A stretch of 32,742 nucleotides of DNA, from NCBI GenBank assembly GCA_938003745.1, contig CALKXS010000085.1, positions 1 to 32,742 of the forward strand. The letters run 5' to 3'. The position numbers were made by a program, and so were the translations under genes. Positions 1 to 8,623 of the stretch are shown one piece after another (position 1 is the first letter of the stretch; each line of letters opens with the position of its first letter). The notes beneath the pieces were generated by a model, which saw nothing but the letters and a program-made list of their open reading frames with translations, was not told the origin of the DNA and did not search any database. The DNA is from an uncultured Algibacter sp. (GTDB lineage Bacteria > Bacteroidota > Bacteroidia > Flavobacteriales > Flavobacteriaceae).

Positions 1-120
1 AAAATAAAAGGAAAGTATCTTCAATTATACCTCAATGAATTTGTATATAAATTAAACCGAAGATACTTTGAAGATAAACTCTTTGATAGACTTGTAATAG
101 CAAATATTACTGGATTATGA
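1..120 (+). CDS. IS1595-family transposase, C-terminal 39 residues (partial)
   Basis: The reading frame is open from base 1 to TGA at 118-120 and encodes the last 39 residues of a DDE-type transposase. The stretch YLNEFVYKLNRRYFEDKLFD followed by RLVIANITGL matches the usual end of IS1595-family transposases, where the pattern is YLDEFxxRxNRR...LFxRLL. The catalytic core lies outside the window, so I cannot tell whether this copy is intact. The same 39 codons recur in copy B with one visible difference (aaactc against aagctc). Confidence 0.8.
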   Translation, partial: KIKGKYLQLYLNEFVYKLNRRYFEDKLFDRLVIANITGL

Positions 121-138
121 GTGAAAACGGATATTCAA
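1..138 (+). mobile_element. Right end of an IS1595-family insertion sequence (copy A)
   Basis: The element enters from outside the window and ends at the terminal inverted repeat ACGGATATTCAA (127-138), the exact reverse complement of the TTGAATATCCGT that opens the copies at 17920 and 32511. Bases 1-138 are nearly identical to 18264-18401. It contains the transposase C-terminus. All three copies point the same way. Family assignment rests on the N-terminal zinc ribbon seen in the other copies and on the C-terminal YLNEFVYKLNRR motif. Confidence 0.85.
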
Positions 139-163
139 TATATTTTTAAAAATAATACTGATT

Positions 164-553
164 ATGAAGCCTATCGACAACTATTTTTTCAATCAAAAAG
201 AGCCTTTTCAGTCTATAATGCTTTATGTAAGAAGTGTTATTTTGAATACGTTACCAGAAGTTGAAGAGCGGTATAGTTATAAAATTCCGTTTTATAATTA
301 TCACAAAAAACCAATGGTTTATTTAAATGTTTTAAAAGGTAAGGATTATGTTGATGTTTGTTTTGTGCAAGGTGTTTTGTTAGAAGAAAATTTTCCTATG
401 CTTAAGAATGATAATAAGCGCAAACAAGTAAGGTCTGTTCAATTAAAATCTCTTGAAGACTTAGATCATGAAAATTTTATTGAATTGTTACATGCTGCCT
501 CAGATAGGCTTAGTAAAAGTAAGAGGGCATGGTTTATTGATGATAGCAAATAA
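164..553 (+). CDS. DUF1801 domain-containing protein
   Basis: A 129-residue soluble protein with the DUF1801 (YdhG/iron-chaperone-like fold) pattern: an N-terminal helix region, then EVEERYSYKIPFYNYHKKPMVYL around residues 32-54, where the family has its conserved E..x..Y..P.F, and a C-terminal helix ending at an RAWF-type segment. Length is normal for the family (about 115-140), so it seems complete although its ATG lies only 26 bases after the IS end. No Bacteroidota promoter is evident between the IS end and the ATG, so outward reading from the IS is possible. Its biochemical role is unknown. It converges with the barrel gene at 701. Confidence 0.75.
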   Translation: MKPIDNYFFNQKEPFQSIMLYVRSVILNTLPEVEERYSYKIPFYNYHKKPMVYLNVLKGKDYVDVCFVQGVLLEENFPMLKNDNKRKQVRSVQLKSLEDLDHENFIELLHAASDRLSKSKRAWFIDDSK

Positions 554-590
554 ACTATAATTCTAGATGGATGTTATTGTTTGCGGATGA

Positions 591-688
591 TTGCAGGAGC
601 GATTGATGCGGCATCCTTTTTTTGCTTCGATAAATGGCAAAAAAAGATACAGTGGAAAGCGCGGTTTTTATTTTTCTTAAAAACCTGC
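591..688. other. Structured intergenic element with two hairpins
   Basis: Between two convergent genes lies a GC-richer block with nested complementarity. TTTTTTTGC (617-625) pairs with GCAAAAAAA (637-645); flanking GCATC (611-615) and GATAC (646-650) extend the stem after a bulged C with one mismatch; GCG near 599-601 and GCGC at 659-662 could close it. Immediately after, GCGGTTTTTA (661-670) pairs with TAAAAACC (678-685) and GC (687-688), giving a strong second hairpin. The core (GATTG.. GCATCC-T-tract.. A-tract GATACAGTGGAAAGCGC) resembles a sequence I remember as recurrent in flavobacterial intergenic regions; that recollection is not verified here. It may be a small RNA, a dispersed repeat or a bidirectional terminator. 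Confidence 0.5.
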
Positions 689-700
689 CACAATATTTTT

Positions 701-1561
701 TTAAATTCTGAAAATACCACCAAATGAAACAATACGTTGTAGGAACCAAAACTTTTGTGATGCACTATCTGATGAATTATTAGTAGTTCTAATATCTGAC
801 ATATTAATATAGCCTCCTTTTAAATCTAATTGCATAAAAAAGTGTTTGAAAAATGTGAAGTTAATACCTGCTCTAGCCGATAGCCCATAACCAGAAAGAT
901 GAAATTGATCATAACGTTCTTTTAATAATAATGTGGTATTTGTTCTTGGTAATATAATTCCTCCAGAAAGTCCTTCGCTAATATTGATTTGAAATTTATT
1001 TGTATTTTTTATATGGAATAAAGAAGATATATCATCATGTCTAGAAAACTCTGCATAGATATAATTCAACCCATCTGTATGCTCAAATTTTAGAAGATCT
1101 TCTGAAACGAAGATATTTTCATTGTTGTAAACGCCATTGTAAATACTTCCGTCTTCATTACTAGGGATATCAATATAACCGTCCAAGACTTTGGTTCTAT
1201 TTCTTTCCATAACATATTTCATATGATCTAAACCTAGTGAAATACTATATTTATCAGAAATGAAATAACCAATTTTTGCATTGGTTTGAGGAATGGTAAT
1301 TCTTGAAGGGCTTATGTAGTCTATATGCCAACCTTTAGGTTTGTCTTTTGCAGATGCGTTTTTAATAGCGAAATCATAATTGCTTCCTTTAAAACGAATG
1401 TCTGATTTTGAGAAAGATTCTCTATTACCACCCCAGCTTACAATAAATTTACCTTTATTTGAAGCTGTGTATTTTTTAGTTTCAGTGTCTTGAGCGTTTA
1501 TATTAAATGCCTGTAATAGTAAAGTAAACCCAATAAGGGATGTGAAAATAGTAGGTTTCAT
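701..1561 (-). CDS. Secreted outer-membrane beta-barrel protein
   Basis: A 286-residue protein starting with a Sec signal peptide (residues 1 to about 23, hydrophobic core IGFTLLLQAF, cleavage after NINA before QDTETKK). The rest shows alternating hydrophobic/polar strands with aromatic residues and ends in the strand SFGGIFRI, a typical barrel-closing C-terminus. This is the pattern of small outer-membrane barrel proteins common in Flavobacteriaceae; no enzymatic motif is seen. It starts 14 bases after the kdsA stop on the same strand, so it is very likely cotranscribed with kdsA, suggesting an envelope function. Exact family is not recognised. Confidence 0.7.
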   Translation of the reverse strand: MKPTIFTSLIGFTLLLQAFNINAQDTETKKYTASNKGKFIVSWGGNRESFSKSDIRFKGSNYDFAIKNASAKDKPKGWHIDYISPSRITIPQTNAKIGYFISDKYSISLGLDHMKYVMERNRTKVLDGYIDIPSNEDGSIYNGVYNNENIFVSEDLLKFEHTDGLNYIYAEFSRHDDISSLFHIKNTNKFQINISEGLSGGIILPRTNTTLLLKERYDQFHLSGYGLSARAGINFTFFKHFFMQLDLKGGYINMSDIRTTNNSSDSASQKFWFLQRIVSFGGIFRI

Positions 1562-1575
1562 TCAATAATAATGAT

Positions 1576-2394
1576 TTAGAGTGAATTGATTGTTTTTCTA
1601 ATAGAAGTAAGGTTGCTTAATAGATTTTCTAAATGATCTAAATGTAGCATATTTGCACCATCACTTTTTGCATTAGCTGGGTCAAAATGTGTTTCAATAA
1701 ATAACCCATCTACGTTATTTACAATACCAGCTCTAGCAATAGTTTCAATCATATCTGGTCTTCCTCCTGTTACTCCACTTGTTTGGTTGGGTTGTTGCAG
1801 AGAATGTGTAACATCTAAAACTGTAGGAGCAAATACTCTCATTGTAGGAATACCTCTAAAATCTACTATCATATCTTGGTAACCAAACATCGTACCTCTA
1901 TCTGTTATCCAAGCGTTATTGTTACCTGCGTCTTTAACTTTTTGTACGGCGTGTTTCATGGCTTCAGGACTCATAAATTGTCCCTTTTTTAGGTTTACAA
2001 CTTTACCTGTTTTGGCAGCAGCAACAACTAAATCTGTTTGACGAACTAAAAAAGCCGGAATTTGTAAAACATCTACATATTGTGCTGCCAATGCAGCATC
2101 TAATACTTCATGAATATCTGTCACTGTAGGAACATCAAAAGTGTCTGATACCTTTTTAAGAGTTTTTAAAGCATTTTCATCTCCAATACCTGTAAAACTA
2201 TCAATTCTACTTCTGTTAGCTTTTTTAAAACTGCCTTTAAAAATATACGGAATTTCTAATTTATCGGTGATACTTATTACTTTTTCGGCAATGCGTAAAG
2301 CCATATCTTCTCCTTCTATGGCACAAGGACCACACAATAAAAAGAAATTATTAGAATTTGTGTGTTTTATTTTTGGAATATCTTGAAGATTCAT
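1576..2394 (-). CDS. kdsA: 3-deoxy-8-phosphooctulonate synthase (KDO-8-P synthase)
   Basis: Cytoplasmic enzyme condensing phosphoenolpyruvate with arabinose-5-phosphate to KDO-8-phosphate, the first committed step to KDO in the lipopolysaccharide inner core. The 272 residues match the family length. Visible motifs in order: LLCGPCAIEGED (19-30), KGSFKKANRSR, TDIHEV, QIPAFLVRQTDL, NLKKGQFMSPEAM, DVTHSLQQP, GGRPDM and IETHFDPANAKSDG. Cys24 in GPC occupies the position that is a metal-binding Cys in class II (metal-dependent) enzymes and Asn in the E. coli class I enzyme, so this is predicted to be the metal-dependent form. Leads an operon with the barrel gene at 701. Confidence 0.95.
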   Translation of the reverse strand: MNLQDIPKIKHTNSNNFFLLCGPCAIEGEDMALRIAEKVISITDKLEIPYIFKGSFKKANRSRIDSFTGIGDENALKTLKKVSDTFDVPTVTDIHEVLDAALAAQYVDVLQIPAFLVRQTDLVVAAAKTGKVVNLKKGQFMSPEAMKHAVQKVKDAGNNNAWITDRGTMFGYQDMIVDFRGIPTMRVFAPTVLDVTHSLQQPNQTSGVTGGRPDMIETIARAGIVNNVDGLFIETHFDPANAKSDGANMLHLDHLENLLSNLTSIRKTINSL

Positions 2395-2413
2395 CTACTA
2401 AAAATTTAAGAGA

Positions 2414-2421
2414 CAAAGATA
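2414..2421 (-). promoter_or_regulatory. Putative -7 element for kdsA
   Basis: TATCTTTG on the minus strand (CAAAGATA on the plus strand) matches the Bacteroidota consensus TAnnTTTG and lies 20 bases upstream of the kdsA ATG. No convincing -33 TTG is seen at the usual spacing, so support is the -7 element and its position only. Confidence 0.5.
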
Positions 2422-2427
2422 ATCAAA

Positions 2428-2787
2428 TTAAATACTAGATTTAATACTATTCTTAATAATCCAAAGTGCCATTATAAAATTTAAAAAGATAAATAACCAA
2501 CTGTAAATTGACACTTTTGTAGTTGAAAAAAAATAAGAGGCAATGTTTAAAATATTAGTTAAGTGGGCAATAATTAAATAAGAAGATAAACAAACAAATG
2601 TGATTCCTAATGTGAAATTTAATTTACGATTAGGTTTTATAATGAGCCATAAAAAAGGAATTACTATAACTAGAATAGGAAATGCTATTAGGCCTTGAGT
2701 TTTATTTATGGCTGTAAACGAACAAGATGTGATAATTATGAAATATATATAAGGTGTGTATCCTGCATATTTGTTAATTAGAGCCAT
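2428..2787 (-). CDS. Small integral membrane protein, unknown function
   Basis: A 119-residue very hydrophobic protein with about four predicted membrane segments (roughly residues 11-28, 32-50, 57-76 and 93-112), separated by short polar turns such as KPNRKLN. No signal peptide cleavage site and no recognisable catalytic motif. It is divergent from typA and sits 33 bases upstream of kdsA on the same strand; since kdsA seems to have its own -7 element, cotranscription is uncertain. I do not recognise the family. Confidence 0.6.
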   Translation of the reverse strand: MALINKYAGYTPYIYFIIITSCSFTAINKTQGLIAFPILVIVIPFLWLIIKPNRKLNFTLGITFVCLSSYLIIAHLTNILNIASYFFSTTKVSIYSWLFIFLNFIMALWIIKNSIKSSI

Positions 2788-2903
2788 AATAATTTTATTT
2801 TGAGAATGTTGAGAGATTGGTAGTGTTATATATAATTAACGAAAACGATGTTAAAAAATTACAAATATTATATATAATAACAAATATTTAACTAAATAAC
2901 ACG

Positions 2904-2911
2904 TACCTTTG
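2904..2911 (+). promoter_or_regulatory. Putative -7 element for typA
   Basis: TACCTTTG matches the Bacteroidota -7 consensus TAnnTTTG and ends 23 bases before the typA ATG (2935). The region upstream (2830-2900) is an AT-rich run with several TATATA-like tracts and no clear -33 TTG at the standard distance. Confidence 0.6.
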
Positions 2912-2934
2912 CACGCTTAAAATAAGGCACTATT

Positions 2935-4734
2935 ATGGCTAAAATTATAAACATTGCAATTATTGCACACGTAGATCACGGTAAAACAACATTAGTGGAC
3001 AAAATAATGTACCACTGTCAATTATTCCGTGAGAATGAAAATACTGGAGATTTAATTCTTGATAATAACGATTTGGAACGTGAAAGAGGAATTACAATTA
3101 CCTCTAAAAACGTATCAGTTATATATAAGGATACAAAAATTAACATTATTGATACTCCTGGTCACGCCGATTTTGGTGGTGAGGTAGAGCGTGTATTAAA
3201 TATGGCTGATGGTGTTGTATTATTAGTTGATGCTTTTGAAGGACCAATGCCGCAAACTCGTTTTGTATTACAAAAAGCAATTGATTTAGGTCTTAAACCT
3301 TGTGTGGTTGTTAATAAGGTAGATAAAGAAAACTGTACGCCAGAGGAAGTACATGAAAAGGTATTCGATTTAATGTTCGAATTAGGAGCAGAAGAATGGC
3401 AGCTAGATTTTCCAACAGTTTACGGTTCAGCTAAGAATAACTGGATGAGTGATGATTGGAAAAACGAAACTAAAAACATCGAACCATTATTAGATATGGT
3501 TATAGAGCATGTTCCTACTCCTGTTTTTCCAGAAGGAACAACTCAAATGTTAATTACATCATTAGATTTCTCTTCTTTTACAGGTCGTATTGCTATTGGT
3601 AGAGTACAAAGAGGAAATATAGTAGAAGGACAACAAATTTCTTTAGTAAAAAGAGATGGAACTGTTACTAAAAGTAGAATAAAAGAAGTCTTTATATTTG
3701 AAGGTTTAGGACGTAAGAAAGTACAAAGCGTTCAAATTGGTGATATTTGTGCAATTGTAGGTGTAGAAGGTTTTGAAATTGGTGACACTATTTCAGATTT
3801 AGAAAATCCTGAAGGTTTAAAATCTATTGCGATAGATGAGCCTACAATGAGTATGTTATTTACAATTAATGATTCACCTTTCTTTGGAAAAGATGGAAAG
3901 TTTGTAACATCTCGTCATATTAAAGATCGTTTAGAAAAAGAATTAGAGAAAAATTTAGCGCTTCGTCTAGGAGAAACCGGTAGTGCAGATAAATTCATGG
4001 TTTTTGGTCGTGGCGTATTACACTTGTCTGTTTTAATAGAAACTATGCGTCGTGAAGGTTACGAACTTCAAATTGGACAACCACAAGTAATTATCAAAGA
4101 AATTGATGGAGTTAAATGTGAGCCAGTCGAAGAATTGACTATTGACCTTCCCGAAAATGTATCTGGTAGAGCGGTAGAGTTTGTTACTTTACGTAAAGGA
4201 GAGATGTTAAGTATGGAAGCTAAAGGAGATCGTATGATCTGTGAGTTTTTAATTCCTTCTCGTGGTATTATTGGTTTACGTAACCAATTATTAACGGCAA
4301 CAGCAGGTGAGGCTATTATGGCACACCGTTTTAAAGAGTACCAACCTGTAAAAGGAGCAATTCCTGGACGTATTTCGGGGTCTTTAGTATCTATGGAAAA
4401 CGGAACAGCTATACCTTATTCTATTGATAAATTACAAGATAGAGGTAAGTTTTTCGTAGAGCCAGGTGAGAATATTTATGAAGGTCAAGTTATTGGTGAA
4501 AACTCTAGACAAGACGATATGAATATTAATATTACTAAAGCTAAGAAGCAAAGTAATGTTCGTTCTTCTGGTGCAGATGATAAAGCTAAAATTGTACCTG
4601 CAATTAAATTTTCTTTAGAAGAAGCTTTAGAATACATCCAGAAAGATGAGTATGTTGAAGTAACACCAAATCACTTACGTTTACGTAAAATTTGGTTATC
4701 TGAAGTAGATCGTAAAAGAAATAAATCGATATAA
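2935..4734 (+). CDS. typA: Ribosome-associated translational GTPase TypA/BipA
   Basis: A 599-residue GTPase of the EF-G/LepA superfamily that binds the ribosome and helps 50S assembly and stress adaptation. Motifs: P-loop AHVDHGKTT (11-19), G2 region RERGITITSKN, G3 DTPGHADFGGEVERV, G4 NKVDKENC. Then come the beta-barrel domain, the EF-G domain III/V-like parts, and the TypA-specific C-terminal domain near the end (KAKIVPAIKFSLEEALEYI, then EYVEVTPNHLRLRK). The length is typical for TypA and no defect is visible. The YgjV-like gene follows after 6 bases, probably in the same transcript. It marks the left housekeeping border of the glycan island. Confidence 0.96.
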   Translation: MAKIINIAIIAHVDHGKTTLVDKIMYHCQLFRENENTGDLILDNNDLERERGITITSKNVSVIYKDTKINIIDTPGHADFGGEVERVLNMADGVVLLVDAFEGPMPQTRFVLQKAIDLGLKPCVVVNKVDKENCTPEEVHEKVFDLMFELGAEEWQLDFPTVYGSAKNNWMSDDWKNETKNIEPLLDMVIEHVPTPVFPEGTTQMLITSLDFSSFTGRIAIGRVQRGNIVEGQQISLVKRDGTVTKSRIKEVFIFEGLGRKKVQSVQIGDICAIVGVEGFEIGDTISDLENPEGLKSIAIDEPTMSMLFTINDSPFFGKDGKFVTSRHIKDRLEKELEKNLALRLGETGSADKFMVFGRGVLHLSVLIETMRREGYELQIGQPQVIIKEIDGVKCEPVEELTIDLPENVSGRAVEFVTLRKGEMLSMEAKGDRMICEFLIPSRGIIGLRNQLLTATAGEAIMAHRFKEYQPVKGAIPGRISGSLVSMENGTAIPYSIDKLQDRGKFFVEPGENIYEGQVIGENSRQDDMNINITKAKKQSNVRSSGADDKAKIVPAIKFSLEEALEYIQKDEYVEVTPNHLRLRKIWLSEVDRKRNKSI

Positions 4735-4740
4735 ATATAC

Positions 4741-4983
4741 ATGAGGTTCTTTGGAGTTTCAATTGTAGAATGGGTTGGTTATGCCGCCATGGCTACAGTA
4801 CTAATTTCATTTTTAATGAAATCGGTCACAAAATTACGAATAGTAAATACCTTTGGGTGTTTACTATTTGTTTTATATGGCTTTTTGTTAGAACCTATAT
4901 CAATGCCTATAGTTGTAACAAATACGGCTATTTTTTGCATTAATCTTTATTATTTGCTAAGATCTTCCAAAATCAACAAATAA
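4741..4983 (+). CDS. YgjV-like small inner-membrane protein
   Basis: An 80-residue protein with three probable membrane helices (about residues 8-25, 32-50 and 55-73) and a basic tail. The pattern IVEWVGYAAMATVLISF ... LRIVNTFGCLLFVLYGFLL ... NTAIFCINLYYLL resembles the YgjV/Imp-YgjV family of short membrane proteins of unknown function; the assignment is from pattern memory only. It begins 6 bases after the typA stop, so it is probably translated from the typA transcript. No link to translation is implied by the sequence itself. Confidence 0.6.
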   Translation: MRFFGVSIVEWVGYAAMATVLISFLMKSVTKLRIVNTFGCLLFVLYGFLLEPISMPIVVTNTAIFCINLYYLLRSSKINK

Positions 4984-5022
4984 AATTTGTAGTATTTCTA
5001 AACATGATTTAATCAGTAATGA

Positions 5023-5051
5023 TTTGAAAATAGATTGATTTTGTATCTTTG
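5023..5051 (+). promoter_or_regulatory. Promoter of the glycan island (TTTG-N17-TATCTTTG)
   Basis: TTTG (5023-5026) is followed after 17 bases by TATCTTTG (5044-5051), a full match to the Bacteroidota housekeeping promoter (TTG, 17-23 base spacer, TAnnTTTG). It leaves a leader of about 60 bases before the TTG start codon of the first flippase gene. It is the best complete promoter in the island and probably drives the run of plus-strand genes from 5120 to at least 10742. Confidence 0.7.
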
Positions 5052-5069
5052 ACGTATTATGTTAAGCAA

Positions 5070-5085
5070 TATTTGTTTACAAATA
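5070..5085 (+). promoter_or_regulatory. Small hairpin in the leader of the first flippase gene
   Basis: TATTTGT (5070-5076), a TT loop and ACAAATA (5079-5085) form a perfect 7-bp inverted repeat between the promoter and the TTG start at 5120. It has no following T-run, so it is not an obvious terminator. It could be an operator, an RNA stem or chance in AT-rich DNA. Confidence 0.3.
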
Positions 5086-5119
5086 CGTTTTACTTTCTAG
5101 AAGCTAACTTGATTTAATA

Positions 5120-6418
5120 TTGAAAAAACTAATAGATTATATTAATAGTAAAGTTTTGGTTAAAATAACGTCGTTAAAAATGGCATCTATTTTAACTAGA
5201 GTTATAGCTGGTTTATTAACTTCAAAAGCTATTGCTATTTTTATTGGAGCTGAAGGTTTAGCTTTAATAGGTAATTTTCAAAATTTTGTTAGTTCAGCTA
5301 AAACCACTTCTACACTTGGGTTTTATAATGGTACTGTAAAGTATATCTCAGAGTTTAAAGAGGATGTAATAAAGTTGAGTAGAACAATCTCTACAGTGTT
5401 TTATTTAGGCTTTGTAGCAACTATTTTAGTGTCTGTTATTTGTTATTTTAATGCTAATTTAATTAATTATATTATATTTCCTATTTATAATGATTATGTT
5501 TTTGTAATAGAAATTTTTGCCATAGTACTTCCGTTTTATTCTTTAAATATATTTTCATTTTCAATAATGAACGGGTTTTCCAAGTATAAAATTTTAATTG
5601 TTATTAATATAATTGGCCAGATTTTAGGCGTAGCTGTTGCATTACTTTTAATATACCAAAGAAGAATTGATGGAGCTTTGATTTCTGTAGCTATTGCAGA
5701 ATCTTTAATCTTTCTAATAACATTAGTTGGTATAACAAATAGGCGTAGTTTATTAACTTATATTTTGCCTCAAAATGTTAGTTTTAGTTATTTTAAAAAA
5801 TTATCTTCTTATTCTATTATGGCTTTATTTTCGGCTGTAATTGTACCTTTAGTAACTTTAGCTATACGATCATATATTATTGATAACATAGGTTATAAAG
5901 ATGCTGGTTTTTGGGAAGCAATGAACAGAATTTCTAAGTATTATTTAATGTTTGTAAGCTCTTTAATAGTGCTTTACATATTGCCGGGATTTAAAGAAAT
6001 AGATACGATTAAAGAGTTTAGAAAAGAAGTTTTTAGTTTATATAAAAGAATCTTACCAAAGTTTACTTTAGGATTATTATTAATATATTTACTTAAACCG
6101 TTAATAGTAAGTTTTGTCTTTTCTAATGAATTTGAACCTGTTGAAGATTTGTTTTTATGGCAGTTAATTGGCGATTTGATTAAAGTACTTTCAATGGTTA
6201 TTGCTTATCAGTTTTTAGCAAAAAAAATGTTTTGGCATTTTGTTGTTACTGAAGTATTTTTCGCTATTATGCTATATTTAACAAGTATCTATTTTATTGA
6301 TTTATTTGGAATAAAAGGAGCTGTTATTGGACATTGTGTAAGTTATTTATTGTATTACGCAGTGATTTTAATGATATTTGGTAGTTCTCTTTTTGGAGTA
6401 GATAGTGAAAACGAATAA
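5120..6418 (+). CDS. Wzx-type polysaccharide flippase (first copy)
   Basis: A 432-residue polytopic membrane protein of the MOP/MATE-like polysaccharide transporter superfamily, closest in pattern to the O-antigen/enterobacterial-common-antigen translocases (WzxE-like): LVKITSLKMASILTRVIAGL near the N-terminus, AIAIFIGAEGLALIGNFQNF, LGFYNGTVKYISEFKED, and a late WQLIGDLIKVLSMVIAYQFLA segment. It would flip a lipid-linked oligosaccharide to the periplasm. The start is a TTG: the homologous N-terminus begins there, and the first internal ATG (codon 21) would remove residues shared with the paralogue at 8624. First gene of the island, with its own promoter. Confidence 0.85.
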   Translation: MKKLIDYINSKVLVKITSLKMASILTRVIAGLLTSKAIAIFIGAEGLALIGNFQNFVSSAKTTSTLGFYNGTVKYISEFKEDVIKLSRTISTVFYLGFVATILVSVICYFNANLINYIIFPIYNDYVFVIEIFAIVLPFYSLNIFSFSIMNGFSKYKILIVINIIGQILGVAVALLLIYQRRIDGALISVAIAESLIFLITLVGITNRRSLLTYILPQNVSFSYFKKLSSYSIMALFSAVIVPLVTLAIRSYIIDNIGYKDAGFWEAMNRISKYYLMFVSSLIVLYILPGFKEIDTIKEFRKEVFSLYKRILPKFTLGLLLIYLLKPLIVSFVFSNEFEPVEDLFLWQLIGDLIKVLSMVIAYQFLAKKMFWHFVVTEVFFAIMLYLTSIYFIDLFGIKGAVIGHCVSYLLYYAVILMIFGSSLFGVDSENE

Positions 6419-6460
6419 TAGATTTAACTTTGTTAAAGTAAAATCTATCACAACAAATTT

Positions 6461-6468
6461 TATATTTG
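6461..6468 (+). promoter_or_regulatory. Possible internal -7 element
   Basis: TATATTTG fits TAnnTTTG in the 104-base gap after the first flippase and lies 54 bases before the ATG at 6523. The only upstream TTG (6430-6432) is 28 bases away, too far for a standard spacer, so this is weak. Confidence 0.3.
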
Positions 6469-6522
6469 TTTCATTTATCATAAACAATCTTATTTCATTA
6501 ATATTTGAATTAAAAATTTAAT

Positions 6523-7500
6523 ATGAATAACTATAAAGTAGATAAGTATTCTTCTTTGAATTTTGTTGAATGGAACGAGTTTATTTCAAAATCAAAAAAT
6601 GCTACTTTTCTATTTCATAGAGATTTTATGGAATATCATAAAGAAAGGTTTGAAGATTATTCTTTATTGGTTTATAAAAAGGATAAAATAATTGCTGTTT
6701 TACCCGCTAATAAGTTAGGAAATAAAATACACTCACACCAAGGGTTAACTTACGGAGGCCTTATTTTATTAATAGATGTTAAATTTGATATTGTCCTTCA
6801 AATTTTTGAATCACTTTTAAAGTACCTAAGTGAAAAAGGGTTTGATACTTTAATTTTAAAAGAGATGCCTTTAATTTATAATTCGGTTTTTACTCAAGAA
6901 ACAGAATATTTAATGTTTATTCTTGAAGCTAAATTATTAAAAAAAGACACTTTATCTGTAATAGATTTGAATAATAGATTAAAAATATCTAGTAATAGAT
7001 TAGAAGGTTATAAAAGAGGATTGAAATATGGCTTGGTTGTTAAGGAAGAAGAAATTTTTCAAGGTTTTTGGAATAGTATTTTAATAAAAAACCTTAAGGA
7101 AAAGCATAATGCTAGACCTGTACATCGTATTGAAGAAATAACATTATTAAAAAAACGATTTCCAAAAAACATTAGGCAGTTTAATGTGTATTATAAAAAT
7201 GAAATTGTTGCTGGAACTACTATTTTTGAATCAAAGTATGTAGTACATTCTCAATATATTTCTGGTAATGAAAAGAAAAATAAACTTGGTAGTTTAGATT
7301 TCTTACATTGTTATTTAATTAAGAATGTTTTTAATGACAAAAAATATTTTGATTTTGGGACTTCTAATGAAAATGGAGGAAGACAAATAAATAAAGGATT
7401 ACAGTTTTGGAAAGAAGGTTTTGGAGCTCGAACAGTGACTCAAGATTTTTATGAAATTAATACTTCTAATTACGGGAAAATAAAAGATGTATTTATATGA
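6523..7500 (+). CDS. FemAB-like GNAT-fold acyltransferase
   Basis: A 325-residue soluble protein with the two-lobed FemAB/GNAT pattern: [20 protein letters not shown] at the start, [20 protein letters not shown] near 62-81, a second GNAT lobe with [21 protein letters not shown], and the characteristic late motif [18 protein letters not shown], then [11 protein letters not shown]. Such proteins transfer aminoacyl or acyl groups to amines in cell-wall and glycan pathways. Its stop overlaps the start of the FdtB-type aminotransferase (ATGA, 4 bases), so translational coupling is likely; the simplest job is N-acylation of the amino sugar made by that enzyme. The acyl donor cannot be read from the sequence. 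Confidence 0.7.
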   Translation: MNNYKVDKYSSLNFVEWNEFISKSKNATFLFHRDFMEYHKERFEDYSLLVYKKDKIIAVLPANKLGNKIHSHQGLTYGGLILLIDVKFDIVLQIFESLLKYLSEKGFDTLILKEMPLIYNSVFTQETEYLMFILEAKLLKKDTLSVIDLNNRLKISSNRLEGYKRGLKYGLVVKEEEIFQGFWNSILIKNLKEKHNARPVHRIEEITLLKKRFPKNIRQFNVYYKNEIVAGTTIFESKYVVHSQYISGNEKKNKLGSLDFLHCYLIKNVFNDKKYFDFGTSNENGGRQINKGLQFWKEGFGARTVTQDFYEINTSNYGKIKDVFI

Positions 7501-8597
7501 TAAAATTTCTAGATTTAAAAAAAATAAATGCAAGATTTGAGAAAAGGTTTCAAGAAGAATTTTTATCATTTTTAGACTCGAGTCACTATGTTTTAGGAAA
7601 CCAAGTTTCAGCCTTTGAAACAAGTTTTTCTAAATATTGTAGGACTAATTATTGTGTTGGAGTAAGTAATGGTTTAGACGCTTTAATTTTAATTTTTAAA
7701 TCTTATTTAGAGTTAGGTGTTTTAAAACCTAATGACGAAGTTATAGTTCCTGCAAATACATACATAGCTAGTATCATTGCCATACTTGATGTTGGCTTAA
7801 AACCCGTTTTGGTAGATCCAGATTTAGGTACTTATAATATTTCAATTAAGGAAATAGAAAAAAATATAACATTAAAAACTAAGGCTATTCTAGTTGTTCA
7901 TTTATATGGACAGTTGGCAGACATGGAAAGTATAAGTTCAATATCTAAAAAAAATAATTTATTAATTATTGAAGATGCGGCTCAGGCACATGGAGCAGTA
8001 AATATAAATGGAATTAAAGCTGGTAATTTAGGAGATGCAGCCGCTTTTAGTTTTTATCCAAGCAAAAATTTAGGAGCTTTAGGAGATGCAGGAGCAGTGC
8101 TTTCTAATGATAAGTCATTAATAGAAATGATAAGAAAACTTCGAAATTATGGAGGAACTTCTAAATATTTGTATGAAGTTATTGGAAGGAATACTAGATT
8201 GGATGAAATTCAAGCTGCTTTTTTAAATGTAAAATTAAAAGAACTTGATAATGATAATAATGTTAGACGCGACATTGCAAAAAAATATCTGACTAAAATA
8301 ACTAACAAAAAAGTTAAACTACCAAATTATGACTTAACAGAAAATCATGTTTTTTACGCTTTTGTTGTTCTTGTTGAAAATAGAGAAGCGTTTATGAATT
8401 TTCTTAAAAAGAATAATATTCAAACATTAATTCATTACCCAATACCACCTCATAAACAAAAAGCTTTTTCTGAATTAGATGTTAATGCACTTCCTTTAAC
8501 AGAAATTATTCATAATACTATTGTAAGCCTTCCTATAAGTCCTGTTATGACTATTGAAGAAATTGATAAGGTGATACACGTTGTTAATCGATACTAA
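7497..8597 (+). CDS. fdtB: PLP-dependent sugar aminotransferase (DegT/DnrJ/EryC1/StrS), FdtB/QdtB-like
   Basis: A 366-residue sugar aminotransferase. Visible features are [21 protein letters not shown] (80-100), [21 protein letters not shown] with Asp160 that contacts the PLP pyridine nitrogen, and [17 protein letters not shown] with Lys190 as the PLP Schiff-base lysine. The [10 protein letters not shown] / [10 protein letters not shown] pattern is typical of the FdtB/QdtB/DesV group that aminates C3 of dTDP-3-keto-6-deoxyhexoses using glutamate; a WecE-like C4 enzyme is less likely. The FdtA-type isomerase at 10894 supplies the matching substrate. It overlaps the acyltransferase by 4 bases. 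The symbol is by analogy. Confidence 0.8.
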   Translation: MIKFLDLKKINARFEKRFQEEFLSFLDSSHYVLGNQVSAFETSFSKYCRTNYCVGVSNGLDALILIFKSYLELGVLKPNDEVIVPANTYIASIIAILDVGLKPVLVDPDLGTYNISIKEIEKNITLKTKAILVVHLYGQLADMESISSISKKNNLLIIEDAAQAHGAVNINGIKAGNLGDAAAFSFYPSKNLGALGDAGAVLSNDKSLIEMIRKLRNYGGTSKYLYEVIGRNTRLDEIQAAFLNVKLKELDNDNNVRRDIAKKYLTKITNKKVKLPNYDLTENHVFYAFVVLVENREAFMNFLKKNNIQTLIHYPIPPHKQKAFSELDVNALPLTEIIHNTIVSLPISPVMTIEEIDKVIHVVNRY

Positions 8598-8623
8598 AAG
8601 ATAAGTAAGTTTAAACCTGATTT

